Positions 12,896-23,600 of a stretch of DNA of 64,000 bases are shown piece after piece. Source of the stretch: Allium sativum (lineage: Eukaryota > Streptophyta > Magnoliopsida > Asparagales > Amaryllidaceae); NCBI GenBank assembly GCA_030737875.1, contig CM060924.1, positions 150,096,197 through 150,160,196 on the forward strand, given 5' to 3'. The stretch's first letter is position 1, and every line of letters begins with the position of its first letter. A model generated the notes under the pieces. The model was not told the origin of the DNA and searched no databases. It was given only the letters and a program-made list of their open reading frames with translations. The position numbers and the translations under genes are program-made.

Positions 12896-13773
12896 GACCA
12901 TCTATGCTCCTTTGCATAGTAGTGGTGAATCGACGGTAACCCTAATTTCAAAAGCAATGTAAGAGTCGAGTTGCAATGCAAAAGCCAGAAGGCATTATTT
13001 TGTATACCAATTATGAGATATATGCTGGGATTTTTAAAGAGAACACGCCGGTAATTAGGAGGACGATGGTATTTATTATTTTTACGCATTAGATATGTTG
13101 ACTGATACATTTATAAATACATAGAACCATAATGGAAAATAAGTCTGTTATCATTCAATTAAATGTATAAAACTTTTAGTTACAAATACAAGAACCACAG
13201 GTCATGGCTGTACATTTCTAAAGACCCATCTTATTCAGCTAGGACCAAACAAAATAATTTTGCATGCATTGTTGGCTAGGTTAAAGTTTATTTATCCATG
13301 CTCCTTGCGCTACAACCATGCCATACATTCCAATACTAGTTATATATTTTGAAATGAAATGACCTCAAATTTATTAGATATGTTCTTATACCATTAATGA
13401 TCATCTTCACAAAGCTGAGATTATTATGCAATTTCCAGCACATTCCAAAATGTTAAGTTAATATCAACCATTGAATTCAACCATTAACCTGAAGAAGAAA
13501 AAATCAAATATTTTATTATTATAGATTTATCCAAACAAACCAAATTTATATGAAGATATCCCTTGTTTCAAAAGAAAATAAAAAATAATAATCTACTTTA
13601 CCATACTCGTATCTCAACCACACTCGTATCCCAATATTAGCCGAACTATTACGGTGGCACATTTCGATCTTGTCGATTTAATACCATCATTGCATGCCTC
13701 CGTAAATGAAAAACTGCTAAAATGTGGTTGTCAAAAATCGAACCTTCTCCCTCTACTGGGGAGATGAGAGCCC

Positions 13774-13911
13774 TTGCCGACCTTGCTAGAGCTGCTGACA
13801 GACGAAGATTATCTTGAACGATATAAGAACATATTCACAAAGTTTGATTCCATTTTGAGTTGTATCTTTGAAAAGAAGGCAGCACAAGGGATGTACTCCT
13901 TCTCTTCCCAT
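13774..13911 (+). other. Unassigned conserved open frame inside OPA3 intron 1
   Basis: A plus-strand frame with a coding-like composition (contains LLELLTDEDYLERYKNIF) is present in all four units: here, and at about 43222, 53590 and 63929. It has no ATG start; the open frame begins at TTG. It runs into a GT/CA-rich repeat. I do not recognise the peptide. It could be a relic exon of another gene or of a transposon lodged in the intron, or a chance frame. Confidence 0.25.
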
Positions 13912-14462
13912 ATGTGTGTTATACGTACATACGCTAACATATGTGCGCACACATGCACGCATGCGTGCTTGTATGCATGTTTAACTATGTACGTCCATAC
14001 ATTTAATAGCATATTTTGCACCTCGTTTTTGTTCCTTGGATTCATATCATTGATTATGTAATGTTGACTGCATCATTAATTCAATGTTAATAGCGACATG
14101 CCACAATGCCAACGTCATTAAACCCAATCAATCTCGTAGTCCACAATTAGATAGAAATGGGGTGCAGCATTTCAAAAAGCCCCTTAATGTGCGGGTGCGC
14201 GTGCACACACACCCAAATCATCCTTAATTTTGGTAAATTTGAGAAATCCTGACATACTCAAAATAATATTTCAAATCGACAATTAAAATTAATATTTTAA
14301 CTATTGATTCTGACTTAACATTTCGAACATATTAGATGTTTCAAAACGATATCAATTATTGTGGATACGATGCTCGTAGTGAAGACTGAACATCTTAAAG
14401 TTCCAATTAATTTCAAATAGTATAACACTAAAACCTTAGCGGTGCAAAATGTAGTTGCAGCT

Positions 14463-14559
14463 TACCTACATACATATATGTGTGTGTGCACGCACGCGTT
14501 TGTGCACATACAAACACACACATGCACACGTGCACCACTCACGTGTGTGCATGTATATG
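14463..14559. repeat. GT/CA alternating purine-pyrimidine block with dyad symmetry
   Basis: This tract rich in TGTGTG, GCACGC and ACACAC can fold back on itself. It is also at about 43912-44009 and 54280-54376. A similar tract lies at about 13911-13990. It has potential for Z-DNA or a hairpin, and no coding signal. Confidence 0.55.
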
Positions 14560-14634
14560 GCTCAACTACACCTCTCTCTAATACACCACAACTGTTTTCT
14601 AAACTGCACATTTAAGTGTATGGACAATCGTAGT

Positions 14635-15006
14635 CAGGGACGTAACTACTTATGGGGTGGGGTGGGTAGCTGCCCGGGGCAAAAATAAATAAAATTTCAA
14701 ATAAGGTCTGTTATATATTTACATCATACGCTGTTTGCCTGCTTCAACAATTGACCGCTTCTAACCAATTCACCATTTCATTAAATTCCTCGTTCACACA
14801 ACTTCTTCAAATACTTTGGGTCTGTTATATATTTAAATGGATACTTATCATTTTGGGTCCGAATGTTTGTAATACTTTTGTTTGTAAATACGCTTAGTTA
14901 ATCTTGGTTATTTTTATATGCATGGAGGTGATAAATTTATGTTTTGTTTTTTTTGATCACTCGTATAATCTGCCCATCCCAAGTTAAATTCCTGGTTACG
15001 TCCCTG
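14635..15006. mobile_element. hAT-type MITE (372 bp), only in U1
   Basis: The terminal inverted repeats begin CAGGGACGTAAC and end GGTTACGTCCCTG. The flanks ATCGTAGT (14627-14634) and ATCATAGT (15007-15014) form an 8-bp TSD with one mismatch, the hallmark of hAT elements. U2 and U3 carry the uninterrupted site with a single ATCGTAGT (near 44087 and 54445). There is no coding capacity, so it is a non-autonomous element. Orientation cannot be assigned. Confidence 0.88.
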
Positions 15007-15888
15007 ATCATAGTGTAGCATATAAAATAACGGTATGGAATCCAATGAATAAAACTTTGCACTATACAAGTGTACAAATGGAGTTTACTTGGAACAAATA
15101 TTTTCTACAATAAAAATTCAAGAGATCCTCCAAACAAGAAACAATGACCAAGAATAAAACCATTTTTATCAATAAGGTTATCCCTTTATATGGAGTAACA
15201 TAATGAAGATGGATAAAGTATTGTTCATATTGGAACACAAAGGGAGAAAGCGATATGATTAATCATTAATGAGAATGTATCGTCAAATCTCACGTTGCTT
15301 GTATGGTTGACTTTAAAAGTATAATGTGCTTGTCCTACCACATTTGAAATTAAGAGATGTTTGTATGTTTTATTTTAATAGCATCCCAGCAGAGTGGAGA
15401 TACGCAAAAATGCAGAAAAGAAAAGAAAAATTCCGCCGCTTTAGCAGGGAGAATTCAAGTGTTGAAATGAGATTTTGTCCCTTTTTCCCCCAAGCGTCAT
15501 CCTATAAACTGGGAAATGATCCTCGTTTATGGTATAAACAACAAATAAAGTGTTGATTATAGTATAAACATCAATCTGTTCGGTGTCCATAGTCTTCAAA
15601 ACAAAACTTATAAAACAGTTTTCTGAAATACAAAAAATTGTTTTTAACTCGAATAGTGGGAGGAATTTATACTTTTTTCAGTTTCCTCATTCCAAAATCC
15701 AGCACCATACTGGAGATGCTCTGATGACTATAATGATAAATGCCAACGGTGGTATTTCCAAAGTCAACATATACACTTTCCCTTGTCCAAATACTACTAA
15801 AACAATGGAATGACATGCTTCGTATAATACTGTATTTTTACCTAAGACCACAAGTTCTATGATTGGCAAATGCCAGCTTACATTTGTA

Positions 15889-15893
15889 AGTAC
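15889..15893. repeat. TSD of the copia element, left copy (AGTAC)
   Basis: AGTAC is repeated at 39480-39484. The empty site GTAAGTACTTAC is present in U2 and U3. Confidence 0.95.
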
Positions 15894-16601
15894 TGATAAG
15901 ATCGATTAAGGGTTACTACAAGCTACACCCACAATATGACACATAAGATAATCAACTAACACACCATTCAAACTAAAAAGATACGATGAAATTAAAATAG
16001 CAAGACACAAGACTTTATACGTGGAAAACCTCTTCGATGTGAAGAGTAAAAACCTCGAGACCACTTAAGAAGTCTACCCTCTTTTCTTATTGATAAACCA
16101 AACGGGGAAAACAGTCCCAAAATGTTTACAAAAGATTCGCTACTAATCACCTGAATCCAAAACAATAAGAGATGAAAAAAGGTGTAAGAAAACACCATAT
16201 GCGTGCACTTCAGGCCAGCGGTGAATAGAGCAAGAATCAAGCTCAATTTGAAGACCAAAACACCTTGTAGAAGATGGTAAATGACCAAAAACTGCTGCTG
16301 CCCTATGTGACCAGATCTGGTTATTTTTAACCCTCTTTTCTTTTAATGTGCATGCCAAATATGTGAGTAATTTTCCAAGTGTCTTCCTTGAAAAGAAAAG
16401 ATGTTGTTGCATAAAAGGCATGCTTGCACAACAATTCTGAGAAAAAGACAAAACCAATAAATCCCATCCACAAATTAAGCATGGCCTGCATAAAAATATG
16501 CCAAATATGCCTGCATAAAAATATACCAAATAAGCCTGCATAAAAATATGTCAAATATACCTGCATAAAAATATGCCAAATATGGGCTGGAATACCCAAC
16601 A
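15894..16601 (-). repeat. Copia 3' LTR (708 bp)
   Basis: The sequence runs from TGATAAGATC to ACCCAACA and pairs with 38768-39479. Its right end contains about four tandem copies of a 25-bp unit (CCTGCATAAAAATATGCCAA...) at about 16487-16580. Confidence 0.93.
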
Positions 16602-16614
16602 TTCTCCCCCTCCA
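16602..16614 (-). other. Polypurine tract of the copia element
   Basis: On the minus strand this reads as a purine run containing GGAGGGGGAGAA immediately before the 3' LTR. Confidence 0.85.
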
Positions 16615-16648
16615 GCCCAACTTGGGGAAGATGTGCATGCTTCAATCA

Positions 16649-16738
16649 TCATTTGAAGCTCATTCCCACAAGCTTGCTACAAACATCAAGCTTGTTTCTG
16701 GGAACCACTTTAGTCAACATATCTGCACCATTCTTGTT
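16649..16738 (-). pseudogene. Copia RNase H C-terminal end
   Basis: This last part of the copia polyprotein contains DMLTK, as copia RNase H C-termini do, and ends at TGA (16649-16651). It is separated from the rest of the RNase H coding region (28607 upward) by element B. Confidence 0.85.
16734..16738. repeat. TSD of element B, left copy (TTGTT)
   Basis: TTGTT is repeated at 28602-28606 after the right LTR. Removing the element and one copy restores an uninterrupted copia RNase H frame. Confidence 0.95.
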
Positions 16739-17375
16739 TGTAACACCCCACGCCCACTACAGTCACTCATAAAGGGAATGCCATAGCATCGGTGGAGTAT
16801 TTTAGTGAATATAGAACAGAAAAATTACGACAAGACAGATATAAATAGTACTTGAAATTTTAAAACATCATCTCATAACAGCGGAAATAAACATGTCTGG
16901 TTACATCATAAAACCATGATAAAAGTCAAGTACAATATCCATCAAAATAAAGAAGTACATAATCCCACTCTCTCATACAATAGCCATAACAAAAGAAAAG
17001 ATAACTGGATAACTGGAGCTTTACATCTACCCAAGCTCCTAAAGACTGGAACAGCAATCCGATCAAGCTCTACTACCGCTAGGATCCACCGTAGGACCTG
17101 AGGGTTGGGAAAAAGATAAAAACAACGGGGTCAGACATAAGTCTGAGTGAATCCTATAACTTTAACAATACAACTATTAAAGTAACCAGAGAAGATATAA
17201 ACTTGCCCTACGGTAATATCTGGGGATGAATGGCTACACTAAGCAGCTTGGTAGACTTAGGATAAACTAAGATAACCGTCAGGACGCATCTACCCACCCA
17301 AGGATAATTACTAACTGCACCACACCAGTCATTCCTACTTAAAGGTTGATCCCTTCCAAGGACTTAGAAAATTTC

Positions 17376-17520
17376 CCCAGTAGTTTCATGTACCCCTAGC
17401 CTACCACATAGGTGCCGTCTGCCCCTATCTCCACTAGGTGTACCCAGTATTCTTACCCAGTAGTTTCGTGTACCCCTACATAGGTGCCGTCTGCCCCTAT
17501 CTTCATTAGGTGTACCCACT
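17376..17520. repeat. Two tandem copies of about 70-80 bp in LTR B
   Basis: The motif CCAGTAGTTTC(A/G)TGTACCCC followed by GGTGCCGTCTGCCCCTATCT and AGGTGTACCC occurs twice in succession. The other LTR has the pair at about 25855-26000. Confidence 0.75.
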
Positions 17521-17928
17521 ACTCCCCAAGCGATCGGCTCCCTACCGTAGATACCCGTGCTGGTCCCACAGTGGGGTGTATCACTCCCCTAAAGTGGCTA
17601 CCCAATACTAACGGTGCACGGCTTTATATCTACACGATGCAACAACGGCTTATCTACCAGCCCGGGCCCACACACGCATATGAAACCCGTTGGACTTGCG
17701 TTGCCACCGCTAACCCGTTTTGGCCTCTTATAATCAAGCCCAATATGCATGTCCCGTCACTCGACATGGGTCGAGCCCACAAAGATACGTTTGGGATATT
17801 GGTTGAAATGGGCCCCCACAAGCTACCCACTTAAGCTTGTCAAATATCTAGTGTATCCCACTTAACCCTTTAATCATGTTTAATTACATGTTTCCACTTG
17901 GTTAAGTCTTCTAATCGTATTTTCTATT

Positions 17929-18020
17929 GCCACCCAAGGCAACCCACTAGATTCCACATGCCACCCAAGGCAACCACCAAATTTCCTCATGCCACCCAAG
18001 GCACCCACTTAACCCCTCAT
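17929..18020. repeat. TGCCACCCAAGGCA repeats in LTR B
   Basis: Three copies of TGCCACCCAAGGCA lie about 30 bp apart. The other LTR has them at about 26407-26490. Confidence 0.7.
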
Positions 18021-18055
18021 GTCCCACTACATGCTATTATGGTTAAGTGTTTCTT

Positions 18056-18315
18056 AATTAATTAAGACCGTGATCCCCCGTAAAGACCTCCCACATTAGA
18101 CTGGCTGTTATGACCGCCTGGTTAAGCCGGTAGAATCCGGGCAGTCTTACGTCATAACAGAGTCTAACCTCGTGTCTTTACCTTAATCACGTATTTAATT
18201 TATGGCTAAGACCTCTCACATTGGGCTGACATTTGTAGCAACTGGTTAAGCCGGTCGGGTCCGGGCAGTTTTACACTACAAATGAGTCCAACCTCGTGTC
18301 TTAGTCGATTAATTA
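18056..18315. repeat. Two diverged copies of about 120 bp in LTR B
   Basis: Each copy has AAGACCTC(C/T)CACATT, TGGTTAAGCCGGT, CCGGGCAGT and CCTCGTGTCTTA/T, flanked by TTAATTA motifs. The first copy contains GTTATGAC facing GTCATAAC and the second TTTGTAG facing CTACAAA, so each can form a stem. This resembles a duplicated hairpin-forming element within the LTR. Confidence 0.6.
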
Positions 18316-18666
18316 CACCTAATTAATCACCCCCATATTAATTATCCCTAATTAATATCAAGTTTTCCATAACATGGGTAGACCTAACTCAATAGGTAAA
18401 TTCCCATGGGGTAGACCTAACTCAATAGGTAAATTCCCACTTATGGTAATTTATTTTTATGGTATGCTTAATCATACCCAAACATTCAATTATTACCATA
18501 TTTACCAACCCCATCGTTCCCCACGTAAATCGTTCTCGTTACATGACATAATAAGGGGAAGATCATCACAAATATCATGGGTTTAACATACAACTTTGTC
18601 ATGGGTTAAGAGGATGTCAACTTTCATATATGAGCATATATTAACCCAACTACATATAACCCAAAC

Positions 18667-19260
18667 TTGCATATTATCATACACATGATTTGCATAACAT
18701 GTTGCATATGAGCTTGCATATTATCATACACATATCTTGCATAACATATTGAACTTGCATATAGGCATTCTCATAACTTGCATAACATGTTAAACATGCA
18801 TTTAAGCATACACATAACTTGCATAAGCATTTACATACTTTCATAAGCATCCACATACTTGCATAAGCATTCACATACTTGCATAACTTGCATATCATGT
18901 CATTTAAGCATATACATATCTTGCAAAGGCATTCATATATTCGCATAAGCATGCATAACTTGCATATCACATAAATCTTGCATTTAAACATATACATGAC
19001 TTGCATAAGCATCCATACACTTGCATAAGCATGCATAACTTGCATATCACTTTCAACTTGCATTTAAACATACACTTAACTTGCATATCACTTTCAACTT
19101 GCATAACTCACTTTGCTAAACATGCATAATTCCACTTATTAAATATGCATAAATCCACTTATTAAACATGCATATATCAACTTATTAAACATGCATAAAT
19201 CAACTTATTAAGCATGCATAAACCAACTTATCAAATATGCATAAACATAGAACAACATAG
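18667..19260. repeat. TTGCATAAGCAT-type minisatellite in LTR B
   Basis: Dozens of imperfect copies of CTTGCATAAGCAT(N)CACATA and AACTTGCATATCAC fill this interval. The other LTR (27146-27770) has one additional 42-bp copy near 27540-27590. The array creates a Cys/Met/Tyr-rich minus-strand frame that is not a gene. Confidence 0.85.
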
Positions 19261-19727
19261 AGTAACATATCATTATACATGATTCAAACTCACTAATCCG
19301 CATTTAAGACCATAGGTCTCATTACACCCAATCTACTTACTTTAACAATTGATGTTAAAGTGATAGAAATTCACCAAACTCAAGATTAGCAACCTTATGA
19401 AGTAGAATTAGTTGCTAACTATGAAGATAATGATGATTAAGGATTGATTAGAGAGGAATTAGCTTGCTACTTTCTTCTTTGATTAGTGGAGGCTTCTCTT
19501 AGGATTTAATTTGGCGGCATGAGGCCATTATTTCTATTTTTGGTAAGGATTAAGGTAGGTTTAGGGTGTATTTATAGATTAAGAGAGTGTTTTAGGCCCT
19601 TGGATTAACCCTAGATTAATTTAGGTCCATTAGATTTAGGAAATCTCTAGAACCAGCCCTCCTAGCCAGCCTGAAACCCAACCTGGTGCAACCTGGTGCA
19701 CCTAGGTTCACAGAACGGTGCCACCCT

Positions 19728-19793
19728 GTCGACAGGCAAGTCGACAGGCATGTCGACACCCCTGTCGACAGGCCTGTCGACAGCCCTGTCGAC
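19728..19793. repeat. GTCGAC palindrome array in LTR B
   Basis: Six GTCGAC sites occur within 66 bp, mostly within the palindrome CCTGTCGACAGG. The partner LTR has the array at 28247-28312, with one site changed to ATCGAC. Confidence 0.85.
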
Positions 19794-20082
19794 ATGGGTT
19801 GGGCGGGAATCTTCCCGCCTGACCCCGCCTGGCCCATTCCAAATCTGAATTTAAATTTAAATTTAAATTCCTAAATCTGTTTTTAGCTCTAATTTTTCTG
19901 CAAACTTCCTTTGGCCATAACCGGGCCATACGGACTCCGATTTTCGAAAACTCGGACTCTATTTCGCGTATTTTTCTGAGACGAACGCAATGACGCAGCC
20001 CGTTACCCCCAATTCCCACGTCTGAGATTATTTATCCTATAATTAGCGAATTTTAGTATTAACTAAAATTCGGGGTGTTACA

Positions 20083-20097
20083 TTCTCCCCTCCTTAA
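20083..20097 (-). other. Polypurine tract of element B
   Basis: On the minus strand AAGGAGGGGAGAA directly precedes the 3' LTR. Confidence 0.88.
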
Positions 20098-20634
20098 AGG
20101 ATTTCGTCCCCGAAATCTCTAGGCTAAGGAGAATGCATATCCTACCATCCAAACAACCATCCACTCAAACCATCAACCACGGGCATCCATTGTCCTTAAA
20201 CAGTTTCTAATGATGTATGAGCATATGCAAAAAGTGTGTGTATATGTTCCCTATCTAATGTATGAACATATGCAAACCATGATAGTGCCATGCATCCATT
20301 ATGTATGCGAGAGAACCCTATCGACACATACAATATCTACATGAGTGCACAATCATTCACCAAAATGCATCATCCATGTGATAATACAACCATTATACAT
20401 CCATAAATATATTTTCCTACACACAATTTTATGCAATATGCAATATGAAGTGACTGAGCCGATCTAGTGCCTAGAGTGTGTGTATATGCATCCACGAGCA
20501 ACCACTAGCAAACACTTGCATCCACTTGCATCCATCAACCATAACATGTCTCAAACACATGTTTCAACCATAGGTTTACCCTATCTAAAGGTCAAAGGTA
20601 CTAACGAGAGGACATACCAAAGATAAGATAAGTA
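20098..20634 (-). other. Element B 3' untranslated region
   Basis: This non-coding stretch between the gag-pol end and the polypurine tract is rich in CATCCAC/ATGCAT-like short motifs. No gene is seen. Confidence 0.65.
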
Positions 20635-23600
20635 CTAGACAAGTGATAAAGGAGAAAGTAAAGACATACCCTCAAAAAGAAATGGGTACAATGAACGCAT
20701 CTTCGCTTCCGTCTCCCAAGTCGCGTTGCTCTCATCTTCTCCCCATTGCACTTTGACTAACTGAACCTCTCAATTCCTCAATTTCCTAGTCTCTGACCCA
20801 AGGATGCGAGTAGGAGCTCGTCGAATCGTCGCATCACGCTCAACCTCTACATCTCTAAGCAAGCTTGGCTCTACCACCTCTGCGGTCTCATGTAAGCACT
20901 TCCTCAGATGTGATACATGGAATACATCATGGACACCACTAAGTCTGTCGGGCAACTCCACTCTATATGCCATTCGTCCAATCCTTTCCTTAATAGGAAA
21001 CGGCCCAACAAACCTCGGTGCTAGCTTCCCAACGGATCCGAAGCGAACAACATTTCTCAACGGAGATACCTTAACAAAAACCATATCCCCAACCTCAAAC
21101 TCAAGATCCGTCCTTCTCTTGTCCGCATAAGATTTTTGCCTATCCTGCGCTGCTTTCATCCTTCTTCGAATCAAGTCAATCTTCTCAGAAGTCTCCCTAA
21201 TCATATCGGGCCCAAGCAAGATCTTATCCGTAGATTCCCACCAACATGTAGGTGATCGACAAGGCCTTCCATAGAGAGCTTCGAAAGGAGCCATACCAAT
21301 ACTGGACTGAAAGCTGTTATTATATGCGAACTCCACCAATGGAAGATGCTCTTCCCATGAACCTCCAAAATCTAGGATACAAAGCCTCAAAAGGTCTTCT
21401 AGAACACGATTCACCCTCTCAGTCTGGCCGTCTGTCTGAGGATGATATGCGGTGCTCAGACACAATTGAGTCCCCACTGCTTCTTGCAAACTTCTCCAGA
21501 ACTCGCTAGTGAAGATAGGATCTCGATCACTAACTATGCTAGAGGGTACCCCATGCAATCGAACTATCTCTCGAAGATATACATAAGCTAGCCATGGAGC
21601 GGTCCTCTTGCTCTTCACAGGTATGAAATGGGCGCTCTTAGTAAGTCTATCTACCACCACCCAAATTCCTGTATTACCCTTCCTCGACCTGGGTAACCCG
21701 TCAATAAAATCCATCGAGACGCTATCCCACTTCCATTGCGGAACCTCCAATGGGTGAAGCAACCCACCTGGTTTCCTTTGCTCCGCCTTCACTTGCTGGC
21801 ACACCAAACATCGAGCGACATATTCGGCCACATCTTTCTTCATACCGGCCCAGAAGAAAGCCCTTTTCATGTCTTGGTACATCTTATCCCCACCGGGATG
21901 AATGGTCATCCTAGAACGGTGTGCATCATCAAGAATAACCTTCCTCAACCCTTCATCTAGCGGTACACAAAGTCTACCGTCCCTACGCAAGCACCCCCTG
22001 TCGTCTAGGGTGTACCTACTCAAATGGCTGGACGACTCCCCCCTTATGAGCTTCTCTATCAACTCAACCAACTGTGGGTCGTCCCTCTGTGCTTCTCCAA
22101 TCCGCCCCAAAAGAGTAGGTCTAACTTCCAAAGAAGCTAGCAAACCGGGTACATAATCAATGGAAGGTCTGAAATCGAACATCGAGATAAACTCCAAGCT
22201 TTGTAGTTCCACGAACAATGGACTCAAGGATAACCTCTTCCTGCTCAAGGCGTCCGCCACCACGTTACCCTTGCCAGGGGTATACGCTATCTCGAAATCA
22301 TAGGATGCCAAAAACTCCATCCACCTTTGCTGTCTTAAGTTTAAATCCTTCTGAGAGAACAAGTACTTCAATGATTTATGGTCAGTGAACAACTCGAATC
22401 TCTCACCAAGAAGATAATGGCGCCAAATCTTAAGCGCAAAAACAATAGCGGCCAGCTCTAGATCATGGGTAGGGTAATTTTTCTCATGTGCCCTCAACTG
22501 CCTTCCACCATAGGCTATTACCCTTCCCTCTTGCATTAAGATTGCGCCAAGTCCTGTCCCACAGGCATCGGTATAGACAACAAATGGCTTGCTCCCATCT
22601 GGCAACACTAGAACTGGAGCGGTGGTTAAAGCTCTCTTTAATCGTCGGAACGCATCATCACAATCTACGTCCCATGTGAAAACAAGATTCTTCTTTGTTA
22701 AGCGGGTTAATGGGGCTGATATCTTCGCGAAGTCTTTGATAAACTTCCTATAATAACCCGCCAAACCCAAGAAACTTCTTACTTCGGTAGCATTCTTCGG
22801 AACCTTCCAATCCTGAATTGATACTACCTTCGCGGGATCCACAGCTATCCCTTCCTTGGAGACCACGTGCCCCAAGAACCGCACTTCCCTCCTCCAGAAG
22901 TGACATTTAGAGAATTTAGCCTTAAGGCTATGTGCTCGAAGAGTCTTCAACACCTCCCCAAGATGTAAGGCATGCTCTTCTTCACTCTTAGAAAACACTA
23001 AGATGTCATCCACAAAGACCACCACGAATTTATTAAGGAACTCCCTGAACACCCTACTCATCAAATCAACAAAGTATGCAGGGGCGTTCGTCAACCCAAA
23101 TGGCATCACCAGCCACTCATAAAAACCATCGGAGTCCTAAAGGCAGTCTTGTCTATGCTATCCTCAGCCACCCTCAACTGATGAAACCCTGTGGCTAAGT
23201 CCAACTGAGAAAATACTGAAGCGCCAACCAATTGATCGAAAAGATCATCAATCCTCGGCAATGGGTGTCTATTCTTCTTTGTGAGCTTGTTGAGTTCTCT
23301 ATAGTCTACACAAAGTCTGAGGGACCCATCTGCCTTCGTAGCAAATACTACTGGAGCACCCCACTCCAATATGCTTCGTCTTATGAACCCCTTCTCAAGC
23401 AACTCCCCTACTTGCTTATGGAGTTCCCTCCTCTCACGAGGAGCCATGTGGCGCACTGGTAAAGATACCGGTTTAGCATTATCCACCAAATATATTCGGA
23501 AGTCAATCTCCCGCTTCGGAGGTAAGCCCTTCACCTCCTCAAACACATCCGGATATTCCCGGACCACTCTAACAGATTGTAAACTCTCGACCAAAGCGTC

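Larger units (their letters stand above)
12896..15893. repeat. Tandem unit U1, segment b (OPA3 intron 1)
   Basis: The unit continues after element A with the first 41 nt of OPA3 exon 2 (to 12941) and then intron 1. It is colinear with 42326-44965, 52699-55327 and 63037-64000 except for the MITE at 14635-15006. It ends at the copia TSD AGTAC (15889-15893). Confidence 0.92.
16739..20082 (-). repeat. Element B 3' LTR (3344 bp)
   Basis: On the plus strand it starts TGTAACACCCC and ends GGGGTGTTACA, a perfect 11-bp inverted terminal match. It contains many short internal repeats (78-bp, 25-bp and about 120-bp duplications, a TTGCATAAGCAT array and a GTCGAC array). Confidence 0.95.

Noticed and set aside
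18677..19063. Minus-strand open frame rich in Cys, Met and Tyr (also 27155-27541)
   Set aside because: It is the translation of a TTGCATAAGCAT minisatellite in LTR B, not a gene.
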